DNA of 17,490 bases from JAGLGH01 sp034723595 (GTDB lineage Archaea; Nanobdellota; Nanobdellia; Woesearchaeales; JAGLGH01): contig JAYEPB010000036.1 in the NCBI GenBank assembly GCA_034723595.1, positions 1 to 17,490 of the forward strand, read 5' to 3'. Positions 16,301-17,490 of this stretch are shown one piece after another. Both the position numbers and the translations under genes were made by a program. The notes beneath the pieces were generated by a model. That model saw only the letters and a list, made by a program, of their open reading frames with translations, was not told the DNA's origin and ran no database searches. The number at the start of each line of letters is the position of its first letter. The first letter of the stretch is position 1.

Positions 16301-17305
16301 CACATTTGTCCAGAGGTTGAATCTGCCTTTGTTGTCTGTGAATGTAATCCATTTTGTCTGCCATTCATTGTCAATCTTTTGTTCAACCTTGACCATTGCT
16401 TTCACAATGTCATTTGTTCCTGAAGGGGCGGTTTCTGTGACATGTCCTGTTATCCTGTTTGTCTTTGCATAATTATTGTTCTCATCTTCTTCTATTATCT
16501 TATCATCTTTGTCGATTTTTACTTCAATATAATCAATAATACTAGGGTCAAGGTTGAAGGTGAATACAATATCCTCTTCTGCACCAGGTTCAATTAGAGG
16601 TATTGTCTTGGTTTCCTGGTTAAGTGTTAGTTTGTTGCCATAGTTAGTCAATGTTATTTCTGATACTTCTATTTCTATATTCTCTGCTTTGTGCTTGCCC
16701 AGGTTTTTGACTGTTAAAATCTGTTCAGAGTCCTTAAGTCCATAAGGATATGCTGGATTTTTTGGCACCAGTTTTATGTCTTTTGATTCAATGGTCAAAT
16801 CAGGTCTTTTGATGTCAACAGGAATATCTACAACATTGCCCCATGCCCAGTATTGTGTGCAAGGGTCATTTATGTCCTCGCCCCAACCAAGATTGACTCT
16901 CATAGTAGTGACATTTGAAGAATTTTTTGGTATCATAACAATACCACCTGTATTCATTGTACCTAAGTAATTTATATCCTGATAACCTGTCAGGGATTCA
17001 CTTAGTACTTGTTCATCACTTGAAAAAATTTCATCATTGTTCCAGTCAATCCAGGAATTTACATATTCAGGGCTGTCATCATATTCAGGACAGGGTTTGC
17101 CATATGTGCATCCTGCAGGGTTTGATATGAAAATATTTGTATCTATGAAGATTATTGAAGGGTTTTTATTATCCGGAAGAAAGCTATAGGATGCATCCTG
17201 TATAAACTCAAAATTTGTGCTGCCGCCAATTGACTCACAATAGGATGCAGATACGCCATAAGAAAATAAAATTATTAGAACTGAAAAAATTATACTTTTA
17301 TACAT
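7337..17305 (-). CDS. Giant secreted multidomain protein: metallopeptidase, surface repeats, PKD, beta-helix, cysteine-rich tail
   Basis: A single uninterrupted frame. I start it at ATG 17305 (3,322 aa) because residues 1-20 then form a clean signal peptide (MYKSIIFSVLIILFSYGVSA); the frame also opens 14 codons earlier at 17347. Approximate order: GEVED-like domain (70-155, SWIDWNNDEIF); CARDB-like domain (162-280); zinc metallopeptidase (390-610) with HEYSH (H479, E480, H483) and a probable third ligand E506 in DENWANF; six surface repeats of about 115-145 aa (620-1355), each with a D-x-D/N-DG-YDYL calcium-like motif, a NGPY segment and a YDYTxF end; PKD 1-2 (1360-1525, WDFGDGTNST twice); a seventh surface repeat (1535-1650); PKD 3-4 (1650-1830); right-handed beta-helix (1835-2475) ending in a NosD-type GGNYWTDY...GD segment; Ig/He_PIG-like domain (2480-2570); cysteine-rich tail (2573-3322) with thrombospondin type-3 motifs, duplicated cysteine modules, a MopE-like DCNDSDSTVHPGAQEICDGK motif and the end motif GCTCEQILELKPG...GCSEGTMKIWI. 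N-glycosylation sequons are plentiful. No C-terminal membrane helix or PGF/PEF sorting signal is seen, so its anchoring is unknown. Likely an adhesin/protease; target unknown. Confidence 0.9.
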   Translation of the reverse strand: MYKSIIFSVLIILFSYGVSASYCESIGGSTNFEFIQDASYSFLPDNKNPSIIFIDTNIFISNPAGCTYGKPCPEYDDSPEYVNSWIDWNNDEIFSSDEQVLSESLTGYQDINYLGTMNTGGIVMIPKNSSNVTTMRVNLGWGEDINDPCTQYWAWGNVVDIPVDIKRPDLTIESKDIKLVPKNPAYPYGLKDSEQILTVKNLGKHKAENIEIEVSEITLTNYGNKLTLNQETKTIPLIEPGAEEDIVFTFNLDPSIIDYIEVKIDKDDKIIEEDENNNYAKTNRITGHVTETAPSGTNDIVKAMVKVEQKIDNEWQTKWITFTDNKGRFNLWTNVDLFEESKETRVNCTLEYSPTSDRFNIAATFYNESEFGDNRTPNDDANVLSESNIVDVVFGKDIDYTAIDLDFSEEKGGSTYQAFVNAYQYFMRRPSYYEPFYPMNIEIFDDDFNSSYFYPPTYSIHLHKNHMKPDQGLRFVVAHEYSHVVSTRWDMPYGPDRAPAQDALDENWANFGSFLARNDPRTHGAAGMNIDLNKQQVNISWWSFSMADIWWELDNSPIDSTNKIFETLRTNQPKTLKEFYLEYGLRYLTLDDDSVKNMFIQHGYKNSTKWPPNGTDPYFFTETFSDYKVDADSDGFAEYLNINVGLNITTPGEYYIYGFVEDFDSDEFCFGMNKVTLDSGITNANLTFDGECIYQYHLDGNLALSNIYLADENKSMIDFRNDIYNTSSYDYTEFARPKIYRSNPYSDFGRDTNLDGFYDYLSINFSVYADEPGTYYIWGSLYDGDNFLDGTKQFFELVSGNNTITLDFDGDSINAHGINGPYVFKGITIRSTENEPLFNEPATYYTQPYDITDFKEPTAALTGIISENAIDSNNDLLYEQLLFNISVDVDSQGYYNIKGHLADLEGFGISDANTYQELDSGLNTVLLEYPGKVIRRNNKNGPYNLTIILEDDDSVLDKDTYITTGYNHLMFEIPPEGDFDMDITDQGVDSDEDESYDFLRIEMDISSTVPGDYRFLAYLYDENRNIVSFSDSSAYVDSVTSTVDIDFNGQDIANARLLDTSYIMDLIIYDSDEKIAGKIEHVYKTGNYDYTEFESVLIESITDMGIYMTEVDVYNYLGVYVNISSDIDREIILQGSLYLPNGTWISDSLLLTTPSSGEFTQTYEINSEDYVYNLTPGNNRIHMLFNGFNIYKTTQNGPYMVTLEIMDANNNGAVIESRNYETYPYDKDDFEHLIEITGTYSDNGVDLNGDGIYDYLTIDVGVDMVTQGHCYVKARLVDSLGKDIAWADNKLWLAQGQQTIQLHFNGSEILENEMDGPYYLKDVLVYHTGDSSMFNYIKDDYTTGAYNYTMFNLTTDMVPNLPPIADPGGSYSGTVGTPVSFDGSGSIDPEGSPLTYFWDFGDGTNSTDESSLHTYLSDGIYNITLIVNDGLLSSSPETTTVSIGFPVANGHGPYSGHETQEILFNSSNSFDPDGLPLTYFWDFGDGTNSTQENPLHSYDENGKYKVMLSVNDGTYDSLPYNTVANIEKSTYFKEIRDYGQDTNSDGLYELLSVVANITTVIERMVFLNVKLIDSNDELMSEGNGSYYMTLGNHNLELKFNGTDNIYDHGINGPYKIVYILRDINETLLDNRTHMTKDYNYTQFQHEDNTPVAISGGPYYGIEGESLTLDGSASYDPQGRTKQYYWYPDNGNSGSWSISSQKYVKYDTEGIYEPYLQIKAGTFPEVDYSDYSFTMVYVNDTDPKPAYTVNQQNGVVPITLEFTEDSTSYDGITLWEWDFDSDGTIEVSGTDADAQNPFFTFNDPGNYTVTLTVYEDDGDIVSEIKEDYIQLIGDRPPITIHVPADYSTIQEAIDSPTTIDGDTILVNSGTYIENVNVTKELILKCNDLDYGCIVKAADQSIEVLNIMHNGVTIEGFSVQDGKGDGNSGIFVDTFGNCSIISNEITHNQEGIYMKYSSNNHVANNIIHDNSNRGVYVEGSIKVYYTSENSSFINNTITNNRLGIKIFRSHYNSLVFNNVSNNVGSGIYSSGIENNISYNLLNGNIDLLRDNEGAGLELGGPNNTVIGNTAIGNGHYGIELVSIYYLIGRTKDNIIHDNLLKENGKYDFYFAPWDASCSQNIQNNTGSRDLPIEYHNQTVNILDKEFSLLFLCDADGSNVTNVNVTGSETLKNNGILSYFTDNSKLANVNSSNNWYGLLYRKEGHNNIVSDSVFDFNHMEGAVVLGNNNTVVNSVFSFNGHWTGTSCFEAGLHIEDSNEVNIVNNTFIENNCYGIHITGEDSTISSNIVRDSGYGVYMEECYDFIVSDNLLHNNRKGIQAAGDNNLISNNYISSSNLTGIYLREQLTNKYHSEYNTIFNNTLENNSVGIFVRGDYNEIYNNKVNSSWQHSIYLEEGYVTCDYNYIYNNMFIGAPGYDDSENNYWNTSKINGPNIIGGPYIGGNYWTDYTGIDLDNDYLGDTLVPHNSSDILFEGDYLPLVINYEKPVFIPKEDQQMYEGEFLNVSVKVFNPENHLLVLSATNLPDFAVFDYLPDGRGWLELRPELNDAGEYNISFNVTDGGFSGSMMLKLRILEGTIECYSDDDCGIDGFFEARYCDGLEVYHNIADYSCINPGTLQSSCSADISETYIETCNDICYLGNCYTETDIDDGDGIFYTDDNCPATYNPDQNDSDPIISNIVFIHENYGLEEDCIEPDVCLWRDESYPIYNTQDGDIAWACGMCGEETTEYYSTVDYEYYDIWRKLKNNCFDGDLRNISGSNTCLHVIGSDTYLDFYWISWASGNTGGGFSYNRTDIIKDGWGDVCDNCPETYNPYQIDTDYDGIGDVCDDVNGCTSNEECDDGLFCNGGEICKIGQCISGTPIDVNDSLFCTVDSCDEDNDLVLHEPINTNDNVGCTIDSCDEVKDMIVHVPDNLVCDNGFYCDGIETCDAILDCQPGIVIDCLGNDLSKIETCTNSPDDNDYTLDYFDGFTSNCDEISDSCTTGIVELTHTCNINVCSAQCENDVDCDDSDPKTDDTCVGCECQNIQVVECIGDADCDDNLFCNGQETCKLSVCTQGNAPACTDGVDCTDDLCNEELDICEYTENNTNCDIYDFVEIATCSNNPDNNPFTWDYAESFDSVCYALTGCTVIDYMFLHTCNMNECNADCENDSDCDDNNPLTIDTCLDNCVCSHSTECIDEDEDGYCEPLDCNDSDSTVHPGAQEICDGKDNDCNGIVDDVDNDMDGINDCTIDTCLESLIPEMSIMNLNPNHYAVIDNDLFFETKICGKQKDNNCEIINSRFTIEDTFGCTCEQILELKPGNVKGELLYGCSEGTMKIWIEQKGWNK

Positions 17306-17350
17306 TTCTCTTCCCAATCTTAACCCCACTATTAAAGAATAACACACTAA

Positions 17351-17358
17351 TTATTAAA
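17351..17358 (-). promoter_or_regulatory. Candidate TATA box of the giant gene
   Basis: TTTAATAA on the minus strand predicts transcription starting near 17330. That lies downstream of the first in-frame ATG at 17347 and so favours ATG 17305 as the start. A second candidate, CTTTAAT at 17331-17337, is centred about 29 nt from 17305 and would give a leaderless message. Confidence 0.35.
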
Positions 17359-17379
17359 TGTTTCTATTTATTGGCAAAG

Positions 17380-17490
17380 TCAACTATCCTGTGTTGGGAT
17401 AGTTTCTGTTGAAATGATAAAAGAATAACCCAAAAAAAGCCTTTGCTCCTGCCTCTGCCTGAAATGATTTAAACCAATTGATTCTTCTTT
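17380..17490 (-). other. Possible 3' end of a gene entering from the right edge, frame undecided
   Basis: Two minus-strand frames are open from the edge. One ends at TGA 17380-17382 (36 codons; includes NHFRQRQEQRLFLGYSF). The other ends at TAG 17384-17386 (34 codons; includes NWFKSFQAEAGAKAFFGLFF). Neither is recognisable and the stretch is too short to choose between them. Confidence 0.25.
17382..17404. terminator. Hairpin upstream of the giant gene (possible terminator)
   Basis: A perfect 8-bp inverted repeat (AACTATCC and GGATAGTT) surrounds a 7-nt loop. On the minus strand it lies at the end of two open frames that enter from the right edge, which suggests a 3'-end structure. No U-run follows in either direction, so a terminator role is only a guess. 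Confidence 0.3.

Noticed and set aside
17318..17332. TTAACCCCACT near the giant gene start, shared with the two-hairpin repeat
   Set aside because: Only 11 bases match with no flanking similarity; about one such match is expected by chance in a window of this size.
17306..17347. Use of the first in-frame ATG at 17347 for the giant protein
   Set aside because: The extra 14 residues (including RLGRE) precede and spoil the signal peptide, and the TATA box predicts transcription beginning downstream of that ATG.

Overview
The window comes from an AT-rich archaeon. The evidence is a block encoding ribosomal protein L21e, RNA polymerase subunit Rpo4 and a DUF655 protein. In addition, most other genes have a TATA box centred about 26-28 nt before the start codon, as expected for leaderless archaeal mRNAs. 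Small single-domain enzymes together with one giant secreted protein rich in PKD, beta-helix and cysteine modules resemble DPANN genomes (Woesearchaeota/Pacearchaeota-like). That placement is inference; no rRNA or other decisive marker is present.

Layout. 1-271: the 5' part of an unknown basic protein that leaves the window. 342-1545 (minus strand): the information-processing operon rpl21e-rpo4-DUF655, with a real leader and Shine-Dalgarno sites. 1651-6046: two almost identical 96-bp two-hairpin repeats in inverted orientation. They bracket about 4.2 kb of small accessory genes: an ADP-ribosyltransferase-like protein translationally coupled to a thymidine kinase, a truncated alpha/beta-hydrolase remnant, a HIT-family protein, a CYTH (CyaB-like) protein, a HAD hydrolase, and a 57-aa membrane protein at 5753-5926. 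6082-6928: a Rid-family protein lacking the usual arginine, divergent from a CsaA-like tRNA-binding-fold protein. 6929-7336: a third, truncated repeat copy joined directly to a gene remnant, then nothing recognisable. 7337-17305: one gene for a secreted protein of about 3,320 residues. 17306-17490: its promoter, a hairpin and undecided sequence.

How the genes relate. The first operon is housekeeping transcription/translation. The repeat-bounded block is a loose set of nucleotide- and phosphate-handling enzymes. Most have their own promoters, so they do not form one pathway; the only tight coupling is tdk with the ADP-ribosyltransferase-like gene (ATGA overlap). The giant protein carries, in order, a signal peptide, a GEVED-like domain, a CARDB-like domain, an HEXXH metallopeptidase, seven copies of an archaeal surface repeat interleaved with four PKD domains, a NosD-type beta-helix, an Ig-like domain and a 750-residue cysteine-rich tail. 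It is best read as a cell-surface or released adhesin/protease.

The main points for a second look are the inverted hairpin repeats, which sit just after gene ends and supply one stop codon, the tdk/ADP-ribosyltransferase pair, and the architecture of the giant protein. No CRISPR array, tRNA, rRNA or transposase gene was seen.
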